Part shown: one piece after another, positions 27,370-37,360 of the stretch
Layout: each line of letters opens with the position of its first letter
Position numbering within the stretch: the first letter of the stretch is position 1
Assembly (NCBI GenBank): GCA_963735065.1
Contig: CAVTJL010000001.1
Location: forward strand, 1,488,001-1,552,000
From: CAVTJL01 sp963735065
Lineage (GTDB): Bacteria; Pseudomonadota; Alphaproteobacteria; Geminicoccales; Geminicoccaceae
Direction: 5' to 3'
DNA: 64,000 nucleotides
Notes under the pieces: model-generated
Told to the model about the DNA's origin: nothing
Databases searched by the model: none
The model's input: the letters and a program-made list of their open reading frames with translations, nothing else
Made by a program: the position numbers and the translations under genes

Positions 27370-27375
27370 CTCGTC

Positions 27376-28455
27376 TCAGGAGGCGCTGTCCGGTTGGCGG
27401 TGTCCACTGGCCAGCCGGGACAGGATCCAGGTCGCAGCGAAGCCCGTGACGGCGCCCGCCACGTTGATGCCCCAGTCCCTGGGCGAGGGGGTTCGCCCGA
27501 GCGAGAGGAACTGGAGCACCTCGCCGATGCCGCCGGCGAGGACGAGGATGCCCAGCTGAACCGAAGGCGCGCCGCGTGGCGTCGACAGCCGCAGCAGGCT
27601 CGCGATGGTCGCGAAGATCAGGAAGTGGCCGAGCTTCGCCACCAGCTCGCGCGAGAGGAGCCCGTCCAGCGCCCTGGACGACCAGTCCACGACCTCGTCA
27701 CGGACGATGTGCGGCGCCACCAGGAGCACGAGCCCTATGAGGGCGGCGCCGACAAGCCCGCCGAAGAGGCGAGGCCGCTCGGCGCGCCGCGCCAGGAGCA
27801 CCCCGCCCCAGAGAATGACCGCGGCCCAGCAGAGGGAGAGCATCGCCGCCAGAAGCTTGAAGGGCGCGGACAGACCGAGCCCCTGGAGGCTGACGCTGCG
27901 GACCTCGATCACGCCCGGCGTGTCGTGCAGGCGAATGATCACCGCCGTCTCGGTCGGGTCCCCGTGTGAGGGGACGGTGCCGACATAGCGGGTCCAGCCC
28001 GTCGTCCCGGCGACCCGCACGAGGTCGCCTCGAGGGTCGCCCAGGTAGGTGCCGTCTGGCTGCCGCTCCAGGAGATAGACGCGGGCGCGCTGCCAGCTTT
28101 CCGGCCCGGCCGCCACATCGATGGTGCGCAGGTCGACCACGACCCGCCATGCGATCTCATCGCCCTGCGCCCGGATGGTCTGGCGGATGCTGACGCTCGG
28201 ATCGGCAGGCGTCGCCTCGAGCACCAGCACGCCCCTCTCGAGATGCACCCGGCTTGGCGGGTCCGCCTGCCAGCCGGCTGGCGGACCCTTGCCGGACCCG
28301 AGGAAAGTGCCATCCGTCAGACGCTCGCCGCCGAGCGGCGCATAGTGGTCGGGGAAGGTGAAAAGGCCAGCCGTGACGAGGGTGAGAAGCACCGCCACGG
28401 CGGGCCAGATCCAGCCTCCCCGGGCCGGAGAGGCCGCTGCGACGCTCTTGCTCAG
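27376..28455 (-). CDS. VanZ-domain membrane protein, copy 1
   Basis: The product of about 359 residues has an N-terminal membrane helix (IWPAVAVLLTLVTAGLF), a periplasmic beta-rich section like a carbohydrate-binding module (LTDGTFLGSGKGPPAGWQAD), two more helices and a C-terminal VanZ-like region (LGHFLIFATIASLLRL, GILVLAGGIGEVLQ, DWGINVAGAVTGF). No ATG is found. A CTG at 28455 overlapping the TGA of the upstream gene is the only start that keeps the first helix, so coupling is likely. It is a paralogue of the next gene and sits inside the cox cluster on the other strand. Function unknown. Confidence 0.7.
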   Translation of the reverse strand: MSKSVAAASPARGGWIWPAVAVLLTLVTAGLFTFPDHYAPLGGERLTDGTFLGSGKGPPAGWQADPPSRVHLERGVLVLEATPADPSVSIRQTIRAQGDEIAWRVVVDLRTIDVAAGPESWQRARVYLLERQPDGTYLGDPRGDLVRVAGTTGWTRYVGTVPSHGDPTETAVIIRLHDTPGVIEVRSVSLQGLGLSAPFKLLAAMLSLCWAAVILWGGVLLARRAERPRLFGGLVGAALIGLVLLVAPHIVRDEVVDWSSRALDGLLSRELVAKLGHFLIFATIASLLRLSTPRGAPSVQLGILVLAGGIGEVLQFLSLGRTPSPRDWGINVAGAVTGFAATWILSRLASGHRQPDSAS

Positions 28456-29552
28456 GGCGCGGCGCCGGCCGGCCGGATCACATTGAGGCTGCCGCGAAGC
28501 ATGGAGCCCGCCCCGAACCCGACGAGCACGCCGGCGCTGTTGCGCAGCCAGTCGCTGATCTCGGCCGAGCGGTCGTCTGTCATGAGCTGTACCGCCTCGA
28601 ACAGCGCCGCGAGGCACAAGAGCAGGAGGAAGGCCTGCCAGCGCCGCTCGCGTCGCACGCCGAAGGCGGTGATGCCGCTCATGATCACGAAGAGGGTGAA
28701 GTGGCCCCAGTCAGCCACCAATTCCGGGTCCACCCCCGTGAGGTGGAGGAGGTGGCCGACAACGCCGAGAAAGGCCTCGCGCGGCACGGCCGACATCAGG
28801 AGCAGGAAGATGCTGCCCGAGACGGATACGACAAGGAGGCCGACGAGCCAGCGGCTCTCCAGGGTGGAGATGAGCAGCCAGCCGCCGGCACCGATCACGA
28901 CGATCCAGGCGACCGCCACGAGCGGATAGCCGATCCGATAGGCCAAGGAGACCCGGCCGGCGCTCATCGAGAGGCCGCTCACCGTCATCTCGCCGGTCGT
29001 GTGGGCAAGCATCGCCGAGATCGAGAGGGTCTTGATCGGCTCGCGAAAGACGAAGAGATCGGCGTAGCGCCGCGGCGCTCGTGTCCCGCAGCCCCAGAAG
29101 AGCTTGAAGGGGTCGGCATAGACCTTGGCGCCGGAGGCGGTGCGGCCGAGAAGCGAGACCATTGCGTGCTGGTAGCCCGCATGCGGTCCCGGCACCACGT
29201 TCCGGCAGCCGACCACGGCCTCGAGATAGAAGCTCTGGACGCCTGGCGGAACCGTCATGCGCTGCGTGACGCCGACATTCTTCGCGTGATCGTCGTTGTC
29301 GAGCACGAGCGTCCCGTCGACCAGCCGGGGGGCTCCTCGGATCTCCCAGTCGGCGAAGGCGTTGCCGTCCTTGGCGGCCGAGAATGTCGGGTTGGTGAGA
29401 AGCTCGCCCGGCACGCGTGTGAAGCGGACCTCGTGGTCGGCGATCACGAAGGTGGCGGCCAGGACCAGCAGGCTCAGGACGAGCCAAGGCCACAGGCGAC
29501 GCCAGAAGGCCGGGTCGGCGCGCAGGGCGTCGAGCGCGACCTTCAAGCGCAT
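28452..29552 (-). CDS. VanZ-domain membrane protein, copy 2
   Basis: The 366-residue product has the same plan as its downstream paralogue: an N-terminal helix (LVLSLLVLAATFVIADHEV), a periplasmic domain (LTNPTFSAAKDGNAFADWEI), several helices and a VanZ-like tail (ADWGHFTLFVIMSGITAFG, AEISDWLRNSAGVLVGFGAG). ATG 29552 is overlapped by the end of a short leader frame with a strong ribosome site. In-frame ATGs at 29561 and 29579 are possible starts without good sites. The VanZ name comes from a teicoplanin-resistance protein; that activity is not implied here. Confidence 0.75.
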   Translation of the reverse strand: MRLKVALDALRADPAFWRRLWPWLVLSLLVLAATFVIADHEVRFTRVPGELLTNPTFSAAKDGNAFADWEIRGAPRLVDGTLVLDNDDHAKNVGVTQRMTVPPGVQSFYLEAVVGCRNVVPGPHAGYQHAMVSLLGRTASGAKVYADPFKLFWGCGTRAPRRYADLFVFREPIKTLSISAMLAHTTGEMTVSGLSMSAGRVSLAYRIGYPLVAVAWIVVIGAGGWLLISTLESRWLVGLLVVSVSGSIFLLLMSAVPREAFLGVVGHLLHLTGVDPELVADWGHFTLFVIMSGITAFGVRRERRWQAFLLLLCLAALFEAVQLMTDDRSAEISDWLRNSAGVLVGFGAGSMLRGSLNVIRPAGAAP

Positions 29553-29596
29553 GGCTGCCATCCGATGTGGGTGGGGCATGACGACCGGCGAAGCAT
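29543..29596 (-). CDS. Possible 17-codon leader peptide
   Basis: AGGAGG (about 29605-29610) precedes GTG 29599 and ATG 29596. The frame reads MLRRSSCPTHIGWQPCA and stops at TGA 29545-29543, overlapping the ATG of the VanZ gene by 10 bases. It may couple translation of the next gene, or mark a base error near its true start. Confidence 0.35.
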   Translation of the reverse strand: MLRRSSCPTHIGWQPCA

Positions 29597-29764
29597 CACC
29601 TATCCTCCTAGCTGAGCCGGGAGATGAATGCCACCCGCCGGCTCGGCAAGAGGCGCGTCGGCAGGCGTTTCGGGCAGGTCGGCTTGCGTCGACGGCCACG
29701 CTGGTGCTTGATCGCCCGGAGTGTCATCGAACACCGATCCGCCCGTTCTGATCCTCGGAGCCCC

Positions 29765-30682
29765 ATGTCCCACACGCCTGCCTCCATCGATGCCACCGTC
29801 GAGCTCCTGTCGTCGGGAAGCTATGTCGCCGACCGGCCGCTCGCCACCGCCCTCTATCTGGCGCTTGCGCTCGGCCGTCCGCTTTTCCTCGAGGGTGAGG
29901 CCGGTGTCGGCAAGACCGAGATCGCCAAGGTCCTCTCCGAGACTCTGGGACGGCGTCTGATCCGCCTCCAGTGCTACGAGGGTCTCGATGTCGCATCGGC
30001 CGTCTACGAGTGGAACTATCCGCGCCAGATGCTCGAGATCCGTCTCGCGGAGGCGGCCGGCGATGCCGATCGCCGGGGCTTGGCGCAGGACATCTTCACC
30101 CGGGAGTTCCTGATCGAGCGCCCGCTTCTCCAGGCTCTAGAGCCCTCGCCCCACGGTGCGCCGATCCTTCTCATCGACGAGCTGGACCGTACCGACGAGC
30201 CGTTCGAGGCGTTTCTCCTCGAGGTGCTCTCCGACTTCCAGATCACGATCCCCGAGATCGGGACGATCCGGGCCGAGCAGCCGCCCATCGTCATCATCAC
30301 ATCGAACCGCACGCGCGAGATCCACGACGCTCTCAAGCGCCGCTGTTTCTATCACTGGGTCGACTACCCGACCGCCGAGCGTGAGCTCGAGATCATTCGC
30401 GTGCGCCTGCCGGGCGTCGAGGAGCGGCTGTCGCGGCAGATCGTGGCCTTCGTGCATGCGCTCCGCCGTCAGGACCTCTTCAAGCTGCCGGGCGTGGCCG
30501 AGACCCTCGACTGGACGCGGGCCCTCAACACCCTCGACTGCCTGGAGCTGTCGCCGGAGGTGATCAACGACACGCTCGGCACCCTTCTGAAGTATCAGGA
30601 CGATATCGCCAAGATCAAGGGCTCGGAGGCGGCCAAGATCCTGGCCGAGATCAACATGAAGATCGACCACGTCCGCCACTGA
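29765..30682 (+). CDS. coxD: CoxD-type MoxR AAA+ ATPase
   Basis: The 305-residue MoxR-family ATPase has Walker A FLEGEAGVGKTEIAKVL near residue 45, Walker B ILLIDELDRTDEPFE near 135, and VIITSNRTREIHDALKRRCF with the sensor and arginine finger. CoxD in O. carboxidovorans is needed to mature the Mo site and pairs with CoxE. ATG 29765 is followed by coxE after seven bases. Unlike that system, the gene is separated from coxSLM by two opposite-strand VanZ genes. Confidence 0.9.
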   Translation: MSHTPASIDATVELLSSGSYVADRPLATALYLALALGRPLFLEGEAGVGKTEIAKVLSETLGRRLIRLQCYEGLDVASAVYEWNYPRQMLEIRLAEAAGDADRRGLAQDIFTREFLIERPLLQALEPSPHGAPILLIDELDRTDEPFEAFLLEVLSDFQITIPEIGTIRAEQPPIVIITSNRTREIHDALKRRCFYHWVDYPTAERELEIIRVRLPGVEERLSRQIVAFVHALRRQDLFKLPGVAETLDWTRALNTLDCLELSPEVINDTLGTLLKYQDDIAKIKGSEAAKILAEINMKIDHVRH

Positions 30683-30689
30683 GGCGCCC

Positions 30690-31937
30690 ATGGCCGAGGC
30701 TCCGACAGGCGGCAAGCTAGCCCGCAACATCATGCACTTCGCGCGGGCGCTCAGGGCGGCCGGGATACCGGTCGGGCCGGGTCGCGTGCTCGATGCGCTG
30801 AAGGCCGTCGAGGTCGTGGGGGTCGCTCACCGCTCCGACCTCTACTGGACGCTGTTCGCTGTCTTCGTGACCCGCCAGGATCAGCGCGAGCTGTTCGACC
30901 AGTGCTTTCACGTCTTCTGGCGCGATCCGCAGATCCTCGAGCGGATGATGAGCCTGCTCCTGCCGCAGCTCGAGCAGGAGGGCCCCGCGCCCCCGGAGCA
31001 GGAGGTGAGCCGGCGCGTGGGCGAGGCTCTCGGGCCTGAGAAGAAGCCGGGCAAGGGCGAGACGGAGGAGGACAGCGAGGAGCCCGCGCTCGAGCTCGAT
31101 GCCGTCCTCACCTGGTCGGCAAAGGAGCTGCTGCAGGCCAAGGACTTCGAGCAGATGTCGGCCGACGAGCTCTTGGCCGCCAAGCGCGAGATCGAGAAGC
31201 TGCGCCTGCCCATCATGGACGTGCCGACGCGCCGCTTCGTGCCCGACGCGCATGGCCGCCGGATCGACATGCGGCGGACGCTGCGCCAGTCGCTGCGGGG
31301 TGGCGGCGGCGCCATCGACCTGATGCGCAAGACGCGCCTGCGCCGGCATCCGCCGCTCGTCATCCTGTGCGACATCTCGGGCTCGATGAGCCGCTACTCA
31401 CGCATGTTGCTGCTGTTCATGCATGCGGTGACGAACGACCGGGACCGGGTGTTCAGCTTCCTCTTCGGCACGAGGCTCACGAACATCACCCGCTATCTGC
31501 GCCATCGCGACGTCGACATCGCGCTCGACAAGGTGGGTGAGGTCGTCCTCGACTGGTCCGGCGGCACGCGCATCGGCCACTGTCTCGAGGAGTTCAATCG
31601 TGTCTGGTCGAGGCGGGTCCTCGGCCAGGGCGCCGTCGTGCTGATGATCAGCGACGGGCTCGACCGCGATGCTGGCGCCGGCCTCGCCGTCGAGATGGAA
31701 CGTCTGCACAAGAGCTGCCGCCGGCTCATCTGGCTCAACCCGTTGTTGCGCTACGACGGCTACAGCCCCATCTCCTCAGGGGCGAGAGCGATGATCCGCC
31801 ATGTCGACGACTTCCGGACGGTGCACAATCTGGAGAGCCTGGCGGCGCTGACCCAGGTGCTCTCTGCAGCCGGCGGGCGCCGTGCGGAGGGACTCTCCGA
31901 ATGGGTCGCCGCCTCTCAGGAAAGGAACGCGGGATGA
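30690..31937 (+). CDS. coxE: CoxE-type von Willebrand A domain protein
   Basis: The 415-residue protein has an N-terminal helical CoxE domain (GKLARNIMHFARALRAAGIP), a Glu/Lys-rich middle (EKKPGKGETEEDSEEP) and a C-terminal VWA domain. The metal-site motif ILCDISGSMSRYSRM gives the DxSxS of the MIDAS; the third part is VLDWSGGTRIG. It is expected to work with CoxD as an AAA-VWA chaperone pair. Its stop overlaps the start of the first XdhC gene (ATGA). Confidence 0.9.
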   Translation: MAEAPTGGKLARNIMHFARALRAAGIPVGPGRVLDALKAVEVVGVAHRSDLYWTLFAVFVTRQDQRELFDQCFHVFWRDPQILERMMSLLLPQLEQEGPAPPEQEVSRRVGEALGPEKKPGKGETEEDSEEPALELDAVLTWSAKELLQAKDFEQMSADELLAAKREIEKLRLPIMDVPTRRFVPDAHGRRIDMRRTLRQSLRGGGGAIDLMRKTRLRRHPPLVILCDISGSMSRYSRMLLLFMHAVTNDRDRVFSFLFGTRLTNITRYLRHRDVDIALDKVGEVVLDWSGGTRIGHCLEEFNRVWSRRVLGQGAVVLMISDGLDRDAGAGLAVEMERLHKSCRRLIWLNPLLRYDGYSPISSGARAMIRHVDDFRTVHNLESLAALTQVLSAAGGRRAEGLSEWVAASQERNAG

Positions 31938-32262
31938 GTGCTTCGACCTTTCGTGACGACCAGCTGCTCGACCAGGCGCAGGCCTGGCGGGACGAGGGCC
32001 GCAAGGTAGCGATCGCCACCGTCGTCAACACCTGGGGCTCGTCGCCGCGTCCGGCCGGAAGCCAGCTCTTGGTCGACGACCAGGGCAATATGCTGGGTTC
32101 CGTCTCGGGCGGCTGCATCGAGGGAGCGGTCGTCAAGGAAGCCCTCGAGATCATGGAGGGAGCACCGCCCAAGGTGCTGGATTTCGGCGTCAGCAACGAG
32201 CAGGCCTGGGAAGTCGGCCTCGCCTGCGGGGGCAAGGTGCAGGTCTATGTCGAGGCGCTGCA

Positions 32263-32266
<4 letters not shown>
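31934..32266 (+). CDS. XdhC/CoxI N-terminal domain protein
   Basis: The 110-residue product is the XdhC_CoxI domain alone: ATVVNTWGSSPRPAGSQLLV and GSVSGGCIEGAVVKEAL, ending WEVGLACGGKVQVYVEAL. In larger XdhC proteins this domain and a Rossmann domain are fused; here the two parts are separate genes overlapping by GTGA. XdhC binds molybdenum cofactor and protects it during sulfuration before insertion. ATG 31934 overlaps the coxE stop. Confidence 0.88.
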
Positions 32267-32958
<692 letters not shown>

Positions 32959-32994
32959 GCGCGGCAAAGCCCGCCCGAACGGCCGCCTGAAGCC

Positions 32995-33915
32995 TCAGAT
33001 CGGGATCGTATCGGGCGCCCAGTCCGGACCCTTGTAGTCGAAGGCGAGCTGCTTGGCCGTCAGGCCGAAGCAGTTCATGTCGTCGGGGTCGGTCGACTTC
33101 CAGATGGTGACGTCGCGCAGCTCGCGACGATGCAGCTCGCTCAGCATCCGGTCGCGCAGAAACGTGAGATAGGTCTGCGCATAGGCGGTCCGGCAGATGT
33201 AGCCCTTGCCGAAGCCGCAGAGGAAGAGCGTCAGCTCCTCCTTCCAGCGCTCGAGAAACGCGAAGGTGGCCATGGTGATCTGCGGGTACGAGGCGACCAG
33301 GAAGTCGTCGAGGCAGATGATGCCTTCGGGGGACAGCAGCATCTCGGCGATTGCCAGATCGTTCGCGACAGCACGGCCGCTATGCTCGCCGTCGATGTGG
33401 ATCCAGCGGAAGGTGCCGGCCATCGACAGGAGCTCGGCATCGCCGCGAATGTGCTGCGACATCTGCCGGTAGTAGATGTTGTTCTTGGCGCGAATCTGCT
33501 CGATCACGTCCGTCGCCTCCTTGCGGAGCGCCGGATCGACGAAGACGCAGGTCTCCTCGGTACGGGAGTGAAGCGCCAAGAGAGCGGCCGACTTGCCCTT
33601 GAGCACGCCGATCTCCATGAGGTTGCCCCCGAGACCCAGCGCCTGCTGGTAGGTCAGGAGGCAGTCCCAGGAGGCGATGGCCTCGTCGCTGAACCAGCCG
33701 CCGACGTCACCGAACTCGGTCGTGTAGCGCCGGAACGGCAGGAGATCGCTCTCGTCCTCGGCGACGGTGACGCTGGCGGGCCGCGCGCTCTTGGAAACCT
33801 GTCGCCGGGCAATGTAGGCTGCATCGACGAGCTTGGTCGCCAATCCCAGCGTCATCCGGTTGGTCCAGGCCAAGCGCTTCAGGCGCTGGGTCATCGAGAA
33901 GACGGTATTGCTCAT
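32995..33915 (-). CDS. Class I SAM-dependent methyltransferase-like protein
   Basis: The 306-residue product has a Rossmann-type methyltransferase core: LGGNLMEIGVLKGKSAALLA (motif I region), ETCVFVDPALRKEA, FRWIHIDGEHSGRAVANDL and PEGIICLDDF. This is the Methyltransf_24 pattern seen in sugar or cell-surface methyltransferases. No signal peptide. ATG 33915. It lies on the opposite strand inside the cox maturation region, 37 bp from the XdhC stop, and need not share its function. Substrate unknown. Confidence 0.75.
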   Translation of the reverse strand: MSNTVFSMTQRLKRLAWTNRMTLGLATKLVDAAYIARRQVSKSARPASVTVAEDESDLLPFRRYTTEFGDVGGWFSDEAIASWDCLLTYQQALGLGGNLMEIGVLKGKSAALLALHSRTEETCVFVDPALRKEATDVIEQIRAKNNIYYRQMSQHIRGDAELLSMAGTFRWIHIDGEHSGRAVANDLAIAEMLLSPEGIICLDDFLVASYPQITMATFAFLERWKEELTLFLCGFGKGYICRTAYAQTYLTFLRDRMLSELHRRELRDVTIWKSTDPDDMNCFGLTAKQLAFDYKGPDWAPDTIPI

Positions 33916-34139
33916 CCTCGAGGAGTCTCCGGAACGGCGGGGCGAGGGCGAGGCCGCAGCGCGACCGACTTGGCGATTGGCTCAGCGTCTGATACCCGGC
34001 CTGAGCACACCATGTCACGGGCGATCCGAGGGCCTTCTGCACGATCGCGATACCGGGAGGCCCAATGATAGAGCCCGGGCCGTCCGTTACAAGGGGGCCC
34101 ATTCGTGGTGGGCGGAATTGTGGGACGCGAGGATCGCAG

Positions 34140-34382
34140 GTGACGGACGAGCTCCAGGTTGACGCGGTGATCGATGCGCGCGGGCTGGCCTGCCCGATGC
34201 CGCTCGTCAAGGCCCGCCAGGCGTTGATGGTCCTCCCTGTTGGTGCCGTGGTCCGCGTTCTGGCGACGGACCCGGCGGCGCCGCGGGATTTCGAGGACTT
34301 CGCCGAGGCGACCGGGCACGAGCTTTTGGACCAACGCGAGGCGGATGGCGTCTTCGCGATCGTCCTCGCGAAGGGCCGCTGA
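34140..34382 (+). CDS. TusA/SirA family sulfur carrier
   Basis: The 80-residue protein holds the family motif DARGLACPMPLVKARQAL, with the sulfur-carrying cysteine in CPxP, and LATDPAAPRDFEDFAEATGH. GTG 34140 follows GAGGA by six bases. TusA-like proteins accept persulfide sulfur from cysteine desulfurases. A desulfurase gene lies less than 2 kb downstream on the same strand, so a sulfur relay within this cluster is plausible. Confidence 0.88.
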   Translation: MTDELQVDAVIDARGLACPMPLVKARQALMVLPVGAVVRVLATDPAAPRDFEDFAEATGHELLDQREADGVFAIVLAKGR

Positions 34383-34475
34383 CGATAGTGCGTCCCCCGG
34401 GCTCGCGAAGGCCCTGCGCGAGCGCTATATCCGTTCGGAGATGACGGCGGCGACAGAAGGCGGCGGCGACGTTCC

Positions 34476-36095
34476 ATGTGGTTCGGTGAGCGCGCGATCG
34501 ACGAGGCGGCCGGTGCCCTGCTCGCCCATGGCGTCCGGGCGCCGGGGGCGATGTTCAAGAAGGGGCGCAGGCTGAGCGAGGCGGATATCGCGGCCCTGCG
34601 CACGGCCGGCGTCGAGCGCGTCGTTGTGGCCGTTCTCGAGACGGGCGACGTGGCCGAGGACGAGGCTGCGGGGCGCCTCGCCCGGGCGGCGGCCGGCGCT
34701 GGGACAACGGTCGCCGAGGCGTTCACCGGCCGGGCCAACATCCATGCGGAGGGGCGGGGCCTGCTCGTCCTCGACGAGGAGCGCATCCACCGCTTCAATC
34801 TCGCCGACGAGGCGATCACCATAGCGACCCTGCAGCCCCATGCCGTGGTCGACGCGCAGGCCATGGTGGCGACCGTCAAGATCATCCCTTTCGCCGCCCC
34901 TGCCGCGGCGGTCGAGCGCTGCCTCGGCATGCTGGCCGAAGGGCCCCTCGTGCGCGTCGCACCGTTCCCGCCGTGGCGATGCCGGCTGATCCAGACGGAG
35001 CTCGCCGGGACGAGCGCCAAGATGCTCGACAAGACGGTGCGTGTGACGGCCGAGCGCGTCGCGCGGGTCGGCGGCGAGCTGCTCGGCGAGACGCGGTGCG
35101 CGCACCGGGCCGAGGCGCTGGCCCCCGCGATCCGCGAGGCCGAGGCGGCGGGGTTCGACATGCTGCTGATCGCCGGGGCGTCCGCGATCACCGATCGCCG
35201 CGACGTTCTGCCGGCGGGCGTCGTGCTCGCAGGCGGTTGCATCGAGCATTTCGGCATGCCCGTCGATCCGGGCAACCTCCTGCTGATGGCGCGGCTCGGC
35301 GAGCGGCCCGTTCTGGGCCTGCCCGGCTGCTGCCGCTCGCCCAGGCTCAACGGCTTCGACTGGGTGCTGGAGCGACTCGCGGCCGGGATCGAGGTGGGCC
35401 GCGAGGACATCATGCGCATGGGTATCGGCGGGCTGCTGATGGAGATCGGCTCGCGACCGCAGCCCCGCGAGGGGTCGCCCGGGACGCGGACAGCCGCGCC
35501 GAAGATCGCATCGCTCGTCCTGGCCGCCGGTCAGTCGCGTCGCATGGGCGGCCCGAACAAGCTTCTGGCGGAGGTCGACGGCAAGCCCTTGGTCCGGCAC
35601 GCTGTCGAAGCTGCGCTCGCCTCACGGGCGGCACAGGTGGTCGTGGTCGTCGGTCACCAGCAGCACGAGGTGAGGAAGGCGCTGCGCGGCTGCAAGGTAC
35701 GCTTCGTCACCAACGACGACTTCGCCGCCGGCCTGTCGACATCCCTCAAGGCCGGCATCGGGGTGCTCGGTGAGGATGTGGATGGCGCGGTGGTCTGCCT
35801 TGGCGACATGCCGCGGATCGCGCCGCCGCATATCGATCGGCTGATCGCAGCCTTCAATCCGCTCGAGGGCCGCTCCATCGTGGTGCCGACCTGGCAGGGC
35901 AAGCGCGGCAATCCGGTGCTGTGGGGCCGGGCGCATTTTCAGGAGTTCGGGGCGCTGGCCGGCGACGTCGGTGCCCGCCACCTGATCGGCCAGCACGCTG
36001 ACGAGCTGGTGGAGGTCGCGATGGAGGACGCAGCGAGCCAGATCGACGTCGACACGCCCGAGGCGCTGGCAGCACTCAAAGGAGCTCACGCGTGA
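34476..36095 (+). CDS. Molybdopterin-binding/MobA-like nucleotidyltransferase fusion
   Basis: The 539-residue protein joins two parts. Residues about 1-335 resemble the molybdopterin-binding (MoeA/CinA-like) domain (MWFGERAIDEAAGALLAHGV, FDMLLIAGASAITDRRD, GLPGCCRSPRLNGFDWVLER). Residues about 345-539 are a MobA/MocA-type nucleotidyltransferase (LVLAAGQSRRMGGPNKLLAE, VVCLGDMPRIAPPHIDRL, GNPVLWGR). MocA adds CMP to molybdopterin to form the MCD cofactor used by xanthine-oxidase-family enzymes; the role fits coxSLM. The last codons overlap the next start (GTGA). Confidence 0.87.
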   Translation: MWFGERAIDEAAGALLAHGVRAPGAMFKKGRRLSEADIAALRTAGVERVVVAVLETGDVAEDEAAGRLARAAAGAGTTVAEAFTGRANIHAEGRGLLVLDEERIHRFNLADEAITIATLQPHAVVDAQAMVATVKIIPFAAPAAAVERCLGMLAEGPLVRVAPFPPWRCRLIQTELAGTSAKMLDKTVRVTAERVARVGGELLGETRCAHRAEALAPAIREAEAAGFDMLLIAGASAITDRRDVLPAGVVLAGGCIEHFGMPVDPGNLLLMARLGERPVLGLPGCCRSPRLNGFDWVLERLAAGIEVGREDIMRMGIGGLLMEIGSRPQPREGSPGTRTAAPKIASLVLAAGQSRRMGGPNKLLAEVDGKPLVRHAVEAALASRAAQVVVVVGHQQHEVRKALRGCKVRFVTNDDFAAGLSTSLKAGIGVLGEDVDGAVVCLGDMPRIAPPHIDRLIAAFNPLEGRSIVVPTWQGKRGNPVLWGRAHFQEFGALAGDVGARHLIGQHADELVEVAMEDAASQIDVDTPEALAALKGAHA

Positions 36096-37309
36096 CCGTC
36101 GACATCGCCTCGCTTCGGGCCGAGTTCCCCATCTTCACGCAGCGGCCGGCACCGTTCCACTACCTGGACAACGCCGCCACCGGCCAGATCTGCAGCGCTG
36201 CCGTGCGGGCGCTCCTGGCCTATGAGACGGGGAGCCGCGCCAATGTGAAGCGCGGTGTCTACCGCATGGCCGACGAGGCGACGGCGGCTTTCGAGAAGGC
36301 GCGGGGCGAGATCGCCGCATGGCTGGGTGCTGCCCATCCGGACGAGGTGATCCTGACGAGCGGCACGACGCTCGGCCTCAACATCGCGGCCCACACGCTG
36401 GTCGGCCGACTACATGCCGGTGACGAGATCCTCCTGTCGCTCCTCGAGCATCACAGCAACATCGTGCCCTGGCAGCTTGCGGCGGAGCGGGTCGGCGCCG
36501 TCATCCGCGCCATTCCGGTCACCGACGAGGGGACGCTGGACCTCGATCGGCTGGAGGAGGTGCTGACCGAGCGGACCCGCATCATCTCGGTAACGCATGC
36601 CTCGAACGTGACGGGTGCGATCAGCGATCTCGGCAGGCTCAAGGAGGCTGCTGTCGACGTGGGTGCCTTTCTCGTGGTGGACGGCGCGCAGCGGGTTCCG
36701 CACGGGCCGGTCGACGTCCAGGCCATCGGCTGCGACGTCTATGCCTGCTCGGGCCATAAGATGTTCGGCGCCACCGGGGCCGGCGCCCTCTGGGTCCGCA
36801 AGGATCTTCTGGCCGAACTGCCGCCGTTCCTGGGTGGCGGGGAGATGATCCGCCAGGTAACGATCGAGCGGACGACCTACGCGCCGCCGCCGCATCGCTT
36901 CGAGCCCGGCACCCCGCCCATCGGTCCGGCTATCGCGATGGGCGCTGCTGCCGGCTGGCTCGCCACCCAGAACTGGTCGGAGATCGGCGCGCACGAGATG
37001 GCGCTGACCGAGCGGCTCCTGGGCGGGCTCGGCGCCATCCCCGGCGTCCGCGTGCTGGGCCCCAAGGGCCTTCAGGGTCGCGTCGGCGTCGTCGCCTTCG
37101 ACGTCGAGGACGTCCATGCCCACGATGTCTGCCAGATGCTCGACGGCCACGGCGTCTGCCTGCGCGGCGGTCATCATTGCGCGCAGCCATTGATGGAGCG
37201 GTTCGACCTCGACGCCACCGCCCGCGCGAGCCTCGCGCTCTACAATGACGATGCCGACATCGACGCGCTGCTGAACGGCCTCGAGACCACGATCAGGAAG
37301 CTGCGATGA
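36092..37309 (+). CDS. SufS-like cysteine desulfurase
   Basis: The 405-residue class V aminotransferase-fold enzyme binds PLP on Lys near residue 223 in ACSGHKMFGATG and has the persulfide Cys near residue 363 in RGGHHCAQPLM, both features of SufS/CsdA. FHYLDNAATGQIC and LLEHHSNIVPWQ are further marks. GTG 36092 overlaps the previous stop. It is followed by a SufU-like scaffold, but not by sufBCD. It may serve Fe-S assembly or Mo-cofactor sulfuration through the nearby TusA and XdhC. Confidence 0.88.
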   Translation: MTVDIASLRAEFPIFTQRPAPFHYLDNAATGQICSAAVRALLAYETGSRANVKRGVYRMADEATAAFEKARGEIAAWLGAAHPDEVILTSGTTLGLNIAAHTLVGRLHAGDEILLSLLEHHSNIVPWQLAAERVGAVIRAIPVTDEGTLDLDRLEEVLTERTRIISVTHASNVTGAISDLGRLKEAAVDVGAFLVVDGAQRVPHGPVDVQAIGCDVYACSGHKMFGATGAGALWVRKDLLAELPPFLGGGEMIRQVTIERTTYAPPPHRFEPGTPPIGPAIAMGAAAGWLATQNWSEIGAHEMALTERLLGGLGAIPGVRVLGPKGLQGRVGVVAFDVEDVHAHDVCQMLDGHGVCLRGGHHCAQPLMERFDLDATARASLALYNDDADIDALLNGLETTIRKLR

Positions 37310-37360
37310 CGGCCACGAGCCCGGGCCGTCCGGCCGGGACGAGGAACGGATAGGCCCAAG

